DNA from: Flavobacterium sp.
GTDB lineage: Bacteria > Bacteroidota > Bacteroidia > Flavobacteriales > Flavobacteriaceae
Direction: 5' to 3'
DNA length: 64,000 nt
NCBI GenBank assembly: GCA_023251135.1
Contig: JAHEZJ010000017.1
Location: forward strand, 55,120 to 119,119
Positions 52,668 to 60,538 of this stretch are shown piece after piece. Position 1 is the first letter of the stretch; every line of letters begins with the position of its first letter. Made by a program: the position numbers and the translations under genes. The notes under the pieces are model-generated. The model did no database searches. It was not told the DNA's origin and worked only from the letters and a program-made list of their open reading frames with translations.

Positions 52668-55037
52668 ATGAAAGAAGATCAATCTAAAAAAAGCACCGAC
52701 CGTAAAGTTGCAGAAGAACCAAACGCCGAAAATCCATATCGTCTTTTAGATCTTAAGCTAACAAAAGTAGAAAAGTGGGCCGCTGGCGTACCTGCTGTAA
52801 TAGCGGCTTTTAGCGATCTCATTGAAGAAAAAACACTTGTTCGGGGTACAAAAGCTTTATTTAAGATGAATCAGGCTGGTGGTTTTGACTGCCCAAGCTG
52901 TGCGTGGCCCGATCCCGATGACGAGCGATCTCCTTTGGGCGAATATTGCGAAAACGGTGCTAAAGCACTGGCGGAAGAAGCGACTACCAAAAAAATTACA
53001 GCTGACTTTTTTAAAGAAAATTCGGTCTACGAACTTGCCAAACTCGACGATTATCAAATTGGCAAAATGGGCCGACTGACGGACCCCATGTATTTACCCA
53101 AAAATGCTACTCACTACCAGCCTATCAGTTGGGACGCTGCCTTTACAAAAATAGCCGATCATCTCAACGCATTGGAATCTCCCGATGAGGCTGCTTTTTA
53201 TACCTCGGGAAGAACAAGCAATGAAGCGTCCTTTCTCTACCAGCTTTTTGCAAAAGAATTTGGTACAAACAATATGCCTGACTGCTCCAATATGTGTCAT
53301 GAAACATCGGGATCGGCTTTACGGCCAACCATTGGCATCGGGAAAGGCACTGTAACGCTGGATGATTTTTATGATACAGATGTCATTGTGATCATTGGTC
53401 AGAATCCTGGGACCAATGCGCCCCGGATGATGAGCGCTTTATCAAAAGGTAAAAAAAACGGAGCAAAGATCATTGCGATAAACCCTTTGCCCGAAGCGGG
53501 TTTAATGGGCTTTCACAACCCACAGGAAGTGAATGGGATTATTGGAAGCGGTATTAAACTGGCCGATCTTTTTTTGCCTGTGAAAATAAATGGCGATATG
53601 GCTTTGCTTAAAGCGATCGAAATTATACTAATTGAATTTGAAAAGAAAAACCCCGGAGAAGTTTTTGATTATGACTTTATCAAAGAAAAAACGACAGGAT
53701 ACGATACTTTTCTAAAACAATTTGACGCTTACAACCTTGATGAACTCGCCCTACAATCCGGTGTTTCTAAAGAGCTGTTGTATGAAGCTGCGGAAATCTT
53801 AGCCTTCAAAAAACGAATTATTGTTTGTTGGGGTATGGGGCTTACGCAACAGCCTAACGGTGTCGAGATGATCAGAGAAATCGTTAATATACTGCTGCTC
53901 AAAGGAAGCATCGGTAAACCCGGAGCGGGCGTTTGTCCGGTACGTGGTCACAGCAACGTTCAGGGAAACCGGACGATGATGATTGACGAAAAACCAACTG
54001 ACGAGCAACTCGATCGGTTACAGGCCTTTTTCGGCTTCAATCCTCCCCGTAAACACGGCTATGATGTTGTTCGCGCCATTAAAGCCATGCAGGAAGAAAA
54101 AGTGAAAGTGCTGTTTTGTATGGGTGGTAATTTTTTATCTGCAACACCTGATACTACTTATACCGCCGGTGCCTTAAGAAAACTAAATTTAACCGTTTGC
54201 GTATCTACCAAGTTAAACCGAACTCACCTGATTCACGGACAGGAAGCGCTCATACTGCCAACATTGTCTCGAAGTGACAAGGACATTGTCAATGGCGAGA
54301 TACAAATTATAACTACCGAGAATTCAATGGGTGTGGTACAATCATCTAAAGGAATGCTAAAACCTGTATCTGATAACTTAATTAATGAAACACAGATTGT
54401 CTGTAGAATGGCGATGGCAACATTAGGAAGCAAATCGGTTGTTGACTGGCAAGGCTATCATGATAATTATGATGCCGTAAGAGATGCTATTGAAAAGTGT
54501 ATACCGGGTTTTGAAAATTATAATATCAGAGCGCGTCACAAAGGAGGTTTCTACCTGCCAAACGCAGCGCGTGACGGACAATTTATCACAAAAGAGTTTG
54601 GGGACCGTGTTCCCTTTACCTTAACTTCGGTACCGGATAATGCGCTTGCTCCCGATGAGTACATGATGGCCACAACCCGAACTCATGATCAGTTTAACAC
54701 CACAATCTATGGCCTTGATGATCGTTATCGCGGTATAAAAAACGAACGTCGTGTTGTATTTATGAATCCAAAAGACATTGAAAAAGCAGGATTAAAAGCG
54801 GGCGACAAGGTTGATTTATTTAATTATGATGATGGTATCGAACGAATTGCGCCTTTGTTTGTTATTGTTTCTTATCAGATACCCGAGAAAAATACCGTTA
54901 CCTATTTTCCCGAAACCAATGTGCTGGTTTCGGTGAACAATGTGGTAAAAGACAGTAATATGCCGGCATCAAAGTATGTGAAAATTAAAATTAAAAGACA
55001 CGATCCAAAAATATACGAGAGCATAAAAGAACTCTAA
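52668..55037 (+). CDS. Molybdopterin oxidoreductase alpha subunit (YdeP/FdhF-like)
   Basis: This 789-residue protein is of the TIGR01701 type: GGFDCPSCAWPDPDD near residue 75, a molybdopterin-binding domain with FYTSGRTSNEASFLYQLFAKEFG and MPDCSNMCHETSG, and later CWGMGLTQQPNGVEMIREIV, GVCPVRGHSNVQGNR and a C-terminal cofactor-binding domain. The N-terminus shows only C-x2-C and a distant Cys, not a clear CxxCxxxC cluster, so a 4Fe-4S centre is doubtful. E. coli YdeP is linked to acid stress; formate use is not established. FdhD next door supports sulfurated Mo. Confidence 0.87.
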   Translation: MKEDQSKKSTDRKVAEEPNAENPYRLLDLKLTKVEKWAAGVPAVIAAFSDLIEEKTLVRGTKALFKMNQAGGFDCPSCAWPDPDDERSPLGEYCENGAKALAEEATTKKITADFFKENSVYELAKLDDYQIGKMGRLTDPMYLPKNATHYQPISWDAAFTKIADHLNALESPDEAAFYTSGRTSNEASFLYQLFAKEFGTNNMPDCSNMCHETSGSALRPTIGIGKGTVTLDDFYDTDVIVIIGQNPGTNAPRMMSALSKGKKNGAKIIAINPLPEAGLMGFHNPQEVNGIIGSGIKLADLFLPVKINGDMALLKAIEIILIEFEKKNPGEVFDYDFIKEKTTGYDTFLKQFDAYNLDELALQSGVSKELLYEAAEILAFKKRIIVCWGMGLTQQPNGVEMIREIVNILLLKGSIGKPGAGVCPVRGHSNVQGNRTMMIDEKPTDEQLDRLQAFFGFNPPRKHGYDVVRAIKAMQEEKVKVLFCMGGNFLSATPDTTYTAGALRKLNLTVCVSTKLNRTHLIHGQEALILPTLSRSDKDIVNGEIQIITTENSMGVVQSSKGMLKPVSDNLINETQIVCRMAMATLGSKSVVDWQGYHDNYDAVRDAIEKCIPGFENYNIRARHKGGFYLPNAARDGQFITKEFGDRVPFTLTSVPDNALAPDEYMMATTRTHDQFNTTIYGLDDRYRGIKNERRVVFMNPKDIEKAGLKAGDKVDLFNYDDGIERIAPLFVIVSYQIPEKNTVTYFPETNVLVSVNNVVKDSNMPASKYVKIKIKRHDPKIYESIKEL

Positions 55038-55048
55038 ACCCTAACCGT

Positions 55049-55393
55049 TTAGGTCTGACCGTCAGTTTTGTCAAATGCTGACGGCATCAGTTCAATGTGG
55101 TATTTATCGGCCACTTTTATCAGTATTGGTAATAAGATTGAAGCGCCCGGAAGCAGTAAAAAAGGAATGCCGATACCAATTATTTTTAACGAATCGGAAA
55201 GCTGGATTTTAAGTATGTTCTCTTCGTCTTCGCTTATGCTGCCTTCTTTTATGTACTTCTGAATAATTAAAGCTGCCTCCTTTTCTCCTTCTCCTTCTTT
55301 TTTCAGGTCGAACAAAAAGTGATGTACATTCTCTTCAATCGTTTTTTCAATTTCCATAAAATTTGGGTTGTCAATTGGTATTCGGTTTAGCAT
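55049..55393 (-). CDS. Small protein with LETM1-like motif
   Basis: This 114-residue protein has a helical N-terminal half (ENVHHFLFDLKKEGEGEKEAA). A short hydrophobic segment follows with IPFLLLPGASILLPILIKVADKYHIELMPSAF. That PG-xx-LLP-x-LxK...LMPSAF pattern resembles the ribosome-binding part of LETM1/Mdm38 proteins in mitochondria. In bacteria its role is unknown. It lies 17 bases after the DyP peroxidase on the same strand, so the two are probably co-transcribed. Confidence 0.65.
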   Translation of the reverse strand: MLNRIPIDNPNFMEIEKTIEENVHHFLFDLKKEGEGEKEAALIIQKYIKEGSISEDEENILKIQLSDSLKIIGIGIPFLLLPGASILLPILIKVADKYHIELMPSAFDKTDGQT

Positions 55394-55410
55394 TTATAGT
55401 CAAAATAATC

Positions 55411-56346
55411 TTATTCGTCAGCGTATTGATCTAAGACATCAAAGCTTGGTGCAAAAAATAATGTTCCGGTTACTGCAGTGCTAAAATCCAGTATGCGGTC
55501 ATAGTTTCCGGGTGGATTACCAATGAACATATTCTCTAACATTTTTTTTGTGGTGCTGAATGTACTGGCATAAGAAATAAAATAGGTGCCCACTTCTCCC
55601 TTAGAAGGATTTCCGAAAGGCATATTGTCCCGTACAATTTTAAGTTCTTCACCATTTTCATCTGTAATAGCAGTTAGCGCGCTGTGTGAGTTTGCAGGTT
55701 TCACTTCGTCATCCAATTCAATATCATTCATTTTAGTTCTTCCAATTACTTTCTCCTGCTCTTCGGTAGTTAGATTTTCCCAATTTTTCATGTTATGGAA
55801 ATATTTTTGTACAAACAAATAGCTGCCACCTTTATAGGCAACATCCTCCTCACCTACTATTGCAAAAAAATCTCTCTCATCGCCTATCGGATTTTCAGTA
55901 CCGTCTACAAAACCAATGATAGATCGACCGTCCCAATATCTGAATCCGTGGATCTCTTCCAAACATTCCGCAACCGGCTCGAGCACCTTTGAAATTGCCA
56001 TAGCCATATCAAAACAAATGGCTGTATTTTGTGCTCTTAAATGAAAATGAAGATCCCCAGCAGTAGCTTTTGCGGTGTGTTTTGCTCCCGCTATTGGTTC
56101 AAAATTCACCAATTCTTTAGGCAAAGGCTCCGGTAAGCCCAGTGCTATCCAGGCATCATGTCCAATTCCCATTACACAGCTACTTCGTCCGTCGGGGATT
56201 CTTATGGTAAAGGAATTGTTTAAATTACTGATCAACGAACACACTTTCTTAAAGGCAGATTTTATATCGGTCTGATTTTTAAATTTCCAAACCATAAAAA
56301 TGGTGTTGTTGTTTGGATAATCGGTAACATTTTGTGATTGACTCAT
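55411..56346 (-). CDS. DyP-type peroxidase
   Basis: This 311-residue heme enzyme has the DyP motif IIGFVDGTENPIGD with the distal Asp. The likely proximal His lies in PANSHSALT and the distal Arg in KIVRDNMPFG, followed by GTYFISYASTF. The length of about 310 residues fits the compact P/B class (YfeX-like). No Tat or Sec signal is visible, so it is cytoplasmic or encapsulated. No encapsulin gene is nearby. Roles include peroxide detoxification and possibly iron release from heme, which would match the divergent siderophore receptor. Confidence 0.9.
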   Translation of the reverse strand: MSQSQNVTDYPNNNTIFMVWKFKNQTDIKSAFKKVCSLISNLNNSFTIRIPDGRSSCVMGIGHDAWIALGLPEPLPKELVNFEPIAGAKHTAKATAGDLHFHLRAQNTAICFDMAMAISKVLEPVAECLEEIHGFRYWDGRSIIGFVDGTENPIGDERDFFAIVGEEDVAYKGGSYLFVQKYFHNMKNWENLTTEEQEKVIGRTKMNDIELDDEVKPANSHSALTAITDENGEELKIVRDNMPFGNPSKGEVGTYFISYASTFSTTKKMLENMFIGNPPGNYDRILDFSTAVTGTLFFAPSFDVLDQYADE

Positions 56347-56685
56347 ACTGGTATTTATACGTTATATACGATTCTGATTTTATTATTAAGCAATGGTATA
56401 CAGGACCAAATCCTAACTGTACTCTAAAATTAGTAATAAAATATAAGGTGTTCAAACAAAAAGCAAACTGTCTTTTTTTGAAATCGTAAAAAAAATAGTA
56501 TGCAAACGAATCTGAAAAGCATATAAAATAAAGATCTCCTTTCTTACGAATCGGAATTGCTTCTATATAGCCTTTACTCTATATAAACGACATTCAAAAA
56601 GATTGTGTTCTATTCGATGCCTTACAAAAATTAAATCTTCTGCCTAAATTATTCTGTTAAATCTCTCTCTTTTTTACACTATTTA
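56347..56685. other. Intergenic stretch between DyP and the siderophore receptor
   Basis: About 340 AT-rich bases before the receptor promoter. CTAAATTATTCTGTTAAAT near 56644-56662 resembles the iron-box-like elements at 21 and 56686. No ORF is supported. Confidence 0.45.
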
Positions 56686-56715
56686 TATTTAGTCTAAATA
56701 ATAACAGTATATTTG
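56686..56715 (+). promoter_or_regulatory. Promoter and palindrome of the siderophore receptor
   Basis: The perfect palindrome TATTTAG-T-CTAAATA (56686-56700) covers the expected -33 region; the -7 box TATATTTG follows at 56708-56715, 37 bases before the ATG. A Fur-like repressor bound here would block transcription. The assignment is inference from position and gene type. Confidence 0.55.
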
Positions 56716-56751
56716 TGACCTAATTTTTAACTCATAATATAAATAACCGCC

Positions 56752-59196
56752 ATGAAATTCAATTATTTACTTTTGCTGCTGGCCTTTTCTAGTCTTGGTC
56801 AGGCGCAAAATGCCAGAATTACGGGAAAGATCGTTTCCCAAAACAATGAAGCTGTATCGTATGCTTCTGTGTTTCTTAAAAGCCTCAAAAAAAACACTAC
56901 TACTGATGACAAAGGAAACTTTGAATTCAACAACCTGACACCAGGAACGTATACCCTTCATTTTTCGGCAATGGGGTTTTCTACACAGGAAAAAAAAGTT
57001 GAGCTTCAACTCAATGAAAATCTGGAACTTTCGATCGTTTTACAGGAAAACATCAATACTTTACAGACGGTAGAGATCACAGGCCGAAAGGAGAAATCGT
57101 ATAAAAACACCAAATCGTTTATTGGAGCCAAAACAGAAATTGCTTTAAAAGATCTTCCACAAGCTGTTTCTTATGCTACCAAAGAATTAATCGCCGATCA
57201 GGGTTCGATTCGCGTAGGCGAAGTGGTAAAAAACTTCAGCGGGGTGAGTCAGTTTACCTTTTATGACGACATTTCGATTCGTGGTTTTAGAATTAACGGA
57301 GGAAGTAATACGCAGTTACTAAATGGAATGCGAACTTCTACAGGATTCTGGAAACAGCCTTTGGCCAATTACCTCGAGCGTGTTGAAGTTTTAAAAGGAC
57401 CTTCCTCTGCTTTGTTTGGGAATGCTTCGCCGGGAGGAGTTTTGAACCGCGTTACTAAAAAACCGCTGGATCAGGCCGCAAACAGTGTGAGTTTCTCCAC
57501 AGGAAGTTTTAATACATTAAGAGCCTTAGCCGATTTTACAGGGCCTCTGACAGAAGATAAGTCCCTTTTATACCGTTTGAATGTAGGGTATGAAAATGCA
57601 AATTCTTTCAGAGATCTGCAATTCGACAAAAATATTGTCATCGCTCCTTCTCTTTCCTTTCTTCCAAACGATAAAACAAGTGTGAACTTTGACCTGATTT
57701 ATACGGGATCAAAAAGTATACTGGATCGTGGACAATCTACTTATGAGAATAATTTATATTCGACAAAAACTTCGAATTCATTAAATTCTACAAATGATTA
57801 TTTAAATGAAGAAACTTATATAGTTACGACTTCATTAAACCATCAGTTTACCGATCGTTTGTCTTTTTCTGCTTCTTACATCCGTACGGGTTATACGGAG
57901 GATCTTTTGGAGCATCGTGGTGCTAACAAATATGCTTCAGCAGGTGACGGAACGACTATTCCAACCGCAATCGAAATGCAGGTTTTTCAACGCAAGCGCA
58001 AGCGATATATTGATAATCTTTCTGCCTTTTTTAAGTATCAGGCAAGAACCGGTGCTTTAGATCACAATTTGATTGCCGGCTATGATTATGCACAGGAACA
58101 GGTCCCGGCAGGAGGTTCTCAGCTTCAGGCAACAGGATACAGAAACGCAGCCAATACGGGTTCAATTGCAACCTACGATCCTAAAAAGAAGAATCTCTAT
58201 TTGTTAGATTCTAAAGGGAATCCGGTTCCCAATGTGGCACATTTTGATTTAACCAACCCATCGGCATCGCAGCAGTTAAAAGACATGAGCAAATATTTCT
58301 ATGCTGCTCGTCCGTTTGACCCGACTTATTATTCGCTGTACGGAATTTATCTTCAGGATCACATTAAATTTGGCGCTTTTCAGGCTTTAATCGGGGTTCG
58401 TTATGACGAATATACCGATAAAGAAAACTACAAAAAAGCAACCGAAAAGAAGGTAAAACAACATTCGTTCCTGCCTCGTTTTGGACTTACCTATACCCTT
58501 AATCCCAATATCAATTTATACGGAACTTACGTAAAGGGATACAATCCGCAAACTGCTTCTTCTTTATCCAATCCGAATGCGGGAGGCCCATTTGATCCGT
58601 TAGAAAGCAATATGATTGAATTTGGAGGAAAATCTTCCTGGTTTAAAGAGAAACTTTTTGTGACGGTGGCTTTGTTTAAAATTCAGCAAAAAAATACGTT
58701 ATATCCTGCCAACGATCCTGTAAATCCAGATTTGATGCGATCCATTGGAGAGGAAGAATCAAAAGGTATCGAAATTGATGTGAACGGAAGTATTACCAAA
58801 AACTGGAGTATTTCTGCGGCTTATTCGTATAATGAAGCAGCAATTACCGAAAGCCCTGTAGGTACTGAAATTGGAAGACAAAAACCCAATACGCCAAAAC
58901 AACAAGGGAATGTTTGGACACGTTACAATTTTACTGATGGTGCTTTAAAAGATTTTGGTCTGGCTTTCGGAACTAATTTTGTTACCACCCGTAACTTAAG
59001 TCAAACGGTTACACAAACTATTCCAGGGTATACACTGTTTAATGCGGCATTGTATTACAGCATCAATAAATTTAAAATTCAGGTGAATGCCAACAACATC
59101 ACCAATAAAACCTACTGGGTTGGAGGTTACGACTATATTCGTTTGTTCCCTGGTGCGCCTTCGAACTGGCTGTTAACACTAGGATATTCGTTTTAA
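56752..59196 (+). CDS. TonB-dependent siderophore receptor
   Basis: This 814-residue outer-membrane receptor has a signal peptide (about 1-18) and a CarboxypepD_reg-like domain (about 20-105). A plug follows with DISIRGFRINGGSNTQLLNGMR and ERVEVLKGPSSALFGNASPGGVLN. A 22-strand type barrel ends in NWLLTLGYSF. The RGF and GPSSALFG motifs place it with FhuA/FpvA/FhuE-type ferric-siderophore receptors. It imports an iron-siderophore with TonB energy. Directly downstream is the ruined start of a PepSY_TM gene, its usual partner. Confidence 0.93.
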   Translation: MKFNYLLLLLAFSSLGQAQNARITGKIVSQNNEAVSYASVFLKSLKKNTTTDDKGNFEFNNLTPGTYTLHFSAMGFSTQEKKVELQLNENLELSIVLQENINTLQTVEITGRKEKSYKNTKSFIGAKTEIALKDLPQAVSYATKELIADQGSIRVGEVVKNFSGVSQFTFYDDISIRGFRINGGSNTQLLNGMRTSTGFWKQPLANYLERVEVLKGPSSALFGNASPGGVLNRVTKKPLDQAANSVSFSTGSFNTLRALADFTGPLTEDKSLLYRLNVGYENANSFRDLQFDKNIVIAPSLSFLPNDKTSVNFDLIYTGSKSILDRGQSTYENNLYSTKTSNSLNSTNDYLNEETYIVTTSLNHQFTDRLSFSASYIRTGYTEDLLEHRGANKYASAGDGTTIPTAIEMQVFQRKRKRYIDNLSAFFKYQARTGALDHNLIAGYDYAQEQVPAGGSQLQATGYRNAANTGSIATYDPKKKNLYLLDSKGNPVPNVAHFDLTNPSASQQLKDMSKYFYAARPFDPTYYSLYGIYLQDHIKFGAFQALIGVRYDEYTDKENYKKATEKKVKQHSFLPRFGLTYTLNPNINLYGTYVKGYNPQTASSLSNPNAGGPFDPLESNMIEFGGKSSWFKEKLFVTVALFKIQQKNTLYPANDPVNPDLMRSIGEEESKGIEIDVNGSITKNWSISAAYSYNEAAITESPVGTEIGRQKPNTPKQQGNVWTRYNFTDGALKDFGLAFGTNFVTTRNLSQTVTQTIPGYTLFNAALYYSINKFKIQVNANNITNKTYWVGGYDYIRLFPGAPSNWLLTLGYSF

Positions 59197-59252
59197 TAAA
59201 TGCCGGTTTATATTCAGAAGACACTTTGTATTAGTTATAAAACATTTAAAGA

Positions 59253-59325
59253 AATATATGCCTGTTGCACCTCTGGCTTGGACTTGTGTCCGGGCTGGAG
59301 GTTTTTATTCACTCCCTAAAAAGTA
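59253..59325 (+). pseudogene. Remnant of a PepSY_TM gene (5' end only)
   Basis: Bases from 59265 read LHLWLGLVSGLEVFI in frame, closely matching IHLWLGLVTGLVVFV at the start of the PepSY_TM protein at 158. A stop lies just upstream in this frame (59247-59249). After about 20 codons the sequence runs into a terminator that is nearly the same as that after the intact gene at 158. This suggests an internal deletion joined the gene's start to its terminator. The open frame continues to 59681 only as antisense of the peroxidase. Confidence 0.65.
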
Positions 59326-59357
59326 AATCCCATCTCTTGCGAAATGGGATTTTTTTA
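59325..59357 (+). terminator. Terminator after the siderophore receptor/PepSY remnant
   Basis: AAATCCCAT pairs with ATGGGATTT around a CTCTTGCGAA-type loop and ends in a T run. It may also end the convergent peroxidase transcript from the other side. Confidence 0.85.
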
Positions 59358-59365
59358 TGTGGTAT

Positions 59366-60508
59366 TTACCTTGGTATCTGTGGTCTTTCCATTTTATACT
59401 GCCTTCCTGACAATGTTTTTATAAAAGAAACCAAGGCTACAATTTCCTCATCATTAAGATGCAACGGCTGCATTAAAACATCCGTTTTAGGAAATAACGG
59501 ATCGGCTGCTTTTTCCGATTCGTCGGGGTCGATCATGTGCATGCCGCTGTTGTACATGTTTACAATTCCGGTGATATTATCAAACAAACCATTGTGCATC
59601 CACGGGCCGGTAAAGGTTACATCGCGCAGAGAAGGTGTCCTGAATTTTCCAACGTCTTCTGCTTTTTTGGTAACATTGTAAAGTCCTAAGTCTTCGTATT
59701 CTCTTTTGTAATAAGTGAGTCCAATATTGTGAAAGGATTCATCGGTCAGGTATTTTCCGGAATGGCAATTCATGCATCTTGCTTTGGTACGAAAAAGATG
59801 CAGTCCGTATATTTCCTGATCGGATAACTGTGTATAATCGCCATCGATAAAAGCATCAAACCGACTTCTTTTGCTGAGAATTGTTTTTTGAAACACTGCC
59901 AGAGACTGAAGGATTTTTTCATAAGTAACCTCCGAGCTCCCAAAGGCATTTTGAAACAAAACGGGATAAGCTTTTATTTTCTTTAGCTTTTTAGCCAGAC
60001 TTTTAGCTTCCATATTCATTTCATGATGTGCCGTTATGGGGCCTTGCGCCTGCTCTTCTAAAGTTGCTGCACGACCGTCCCAAAAAAAGGATTTCCGGGC
60101 GCCGATGTTATATAACGATGGCGTGTTTCTTTTTCCCTGCAAATGGTCATGGCCTAAAGATTTTTCTCTTGCGTCTCCCCACGCAAGCTCCGGATCATGA
60201 CAACTGCTGCAGGAAACCTGATTTGAACCGGAAAGTTTAGGATCAAAAAAAAGCAGCTGCCCTAAAATTACTTTAGGATCTTCCAATCTGTCGTAATAGC
60301 TGGTATCTATCGCCAGAGATTCAAATTCCTGCCAAAGAACATCTTTGTCAACGGTAGGTTTTGGCCATTGATGAGTGGGCTTGCTGTAAATTTCACGCCA
60401 GTTGGAATTTGCTATTTTTTCACTAAATGCAGCACTGAAACTTAGCAATGCATAAATAATACCTGTAAAAAAGGCAAAAAAAGAGGTTTTTATTATCAGA
60501 GACTTCAT
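59366..60508 (-). CDS. Di-heme cytochrome c peroxidase (CcpA/MauG family)
   Basis: This 380-residue exported protein has a signal or anchor helix (FFAFFTGIIYALLSFSAAF) and two c-type heme sites: CSSCH (about residue 100) and CMNCH (about 245). GRAATLEEQAQGPI and LRDVTFTGPWMHNGLF are typical of bacterial di-heme peroxidases. It reduces hydrogen peroxide in the periplasm, or, like MauG, oxidises a partner protein or ligand. It ends an operon with a DUF6850 barrel (30-base gap), a DUF4876 lipoprotein and a TonB receptor, an unusual company suggesting a role in nutrient or metal uptake. Confidence 0.9.
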   Translation of the reverse strand: MKSLIIKTSFFAFFTGIIYALLSFSAAFSEKIANSNWREIYSKPTHQWPKPTVDKDVLWQEFESLAIDTSYYDRLEDPKVILGQLLFFDPKLSGSNQVSCSSCHDPELAWGDAREKSLGHDHLQGKRNTPSLYNIGARKSFFWDGRAATLEEQAQGPITAHHEMNMEAKSLAKKLKKIKAYPVLFQNAFGSSEVTYEKILQSLAVFQKTILSKRSRFDAFIDGDYTQLSDQEIYGLHLFRTKARCMNCHSGKYLTDESFHNIGLTYYKREYEDLGLYNVTKKAEDVGKFRTPSLRDVTFTGPWMHNGLFDNITGIVNMYNSGMHMIDPDESEKAADPLFPKTDVLMQPLHLNDEEIVALVSFIKTLSGRQYKMERPQIPR

Positions 60509-60538
60509 TGTGAGCGGATAAAGATTTTATAATCTGTG

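Noticed and set aside
55411-56346. Encapsulin-DyP nanocompartment
   Set aside because: No encapsulin shell gene is in the neighbourhood and no clear cargo-loading tail was identified at the C-terminus.
59265-59681. 138-aa open frame beginning HLWLGLV
   Set aside because: Only the first 15-20 codons resemble PepSY_TM; the rest passes through a terminator and runs antisense to the peroxidase, so it is a remnant and not a working gene.
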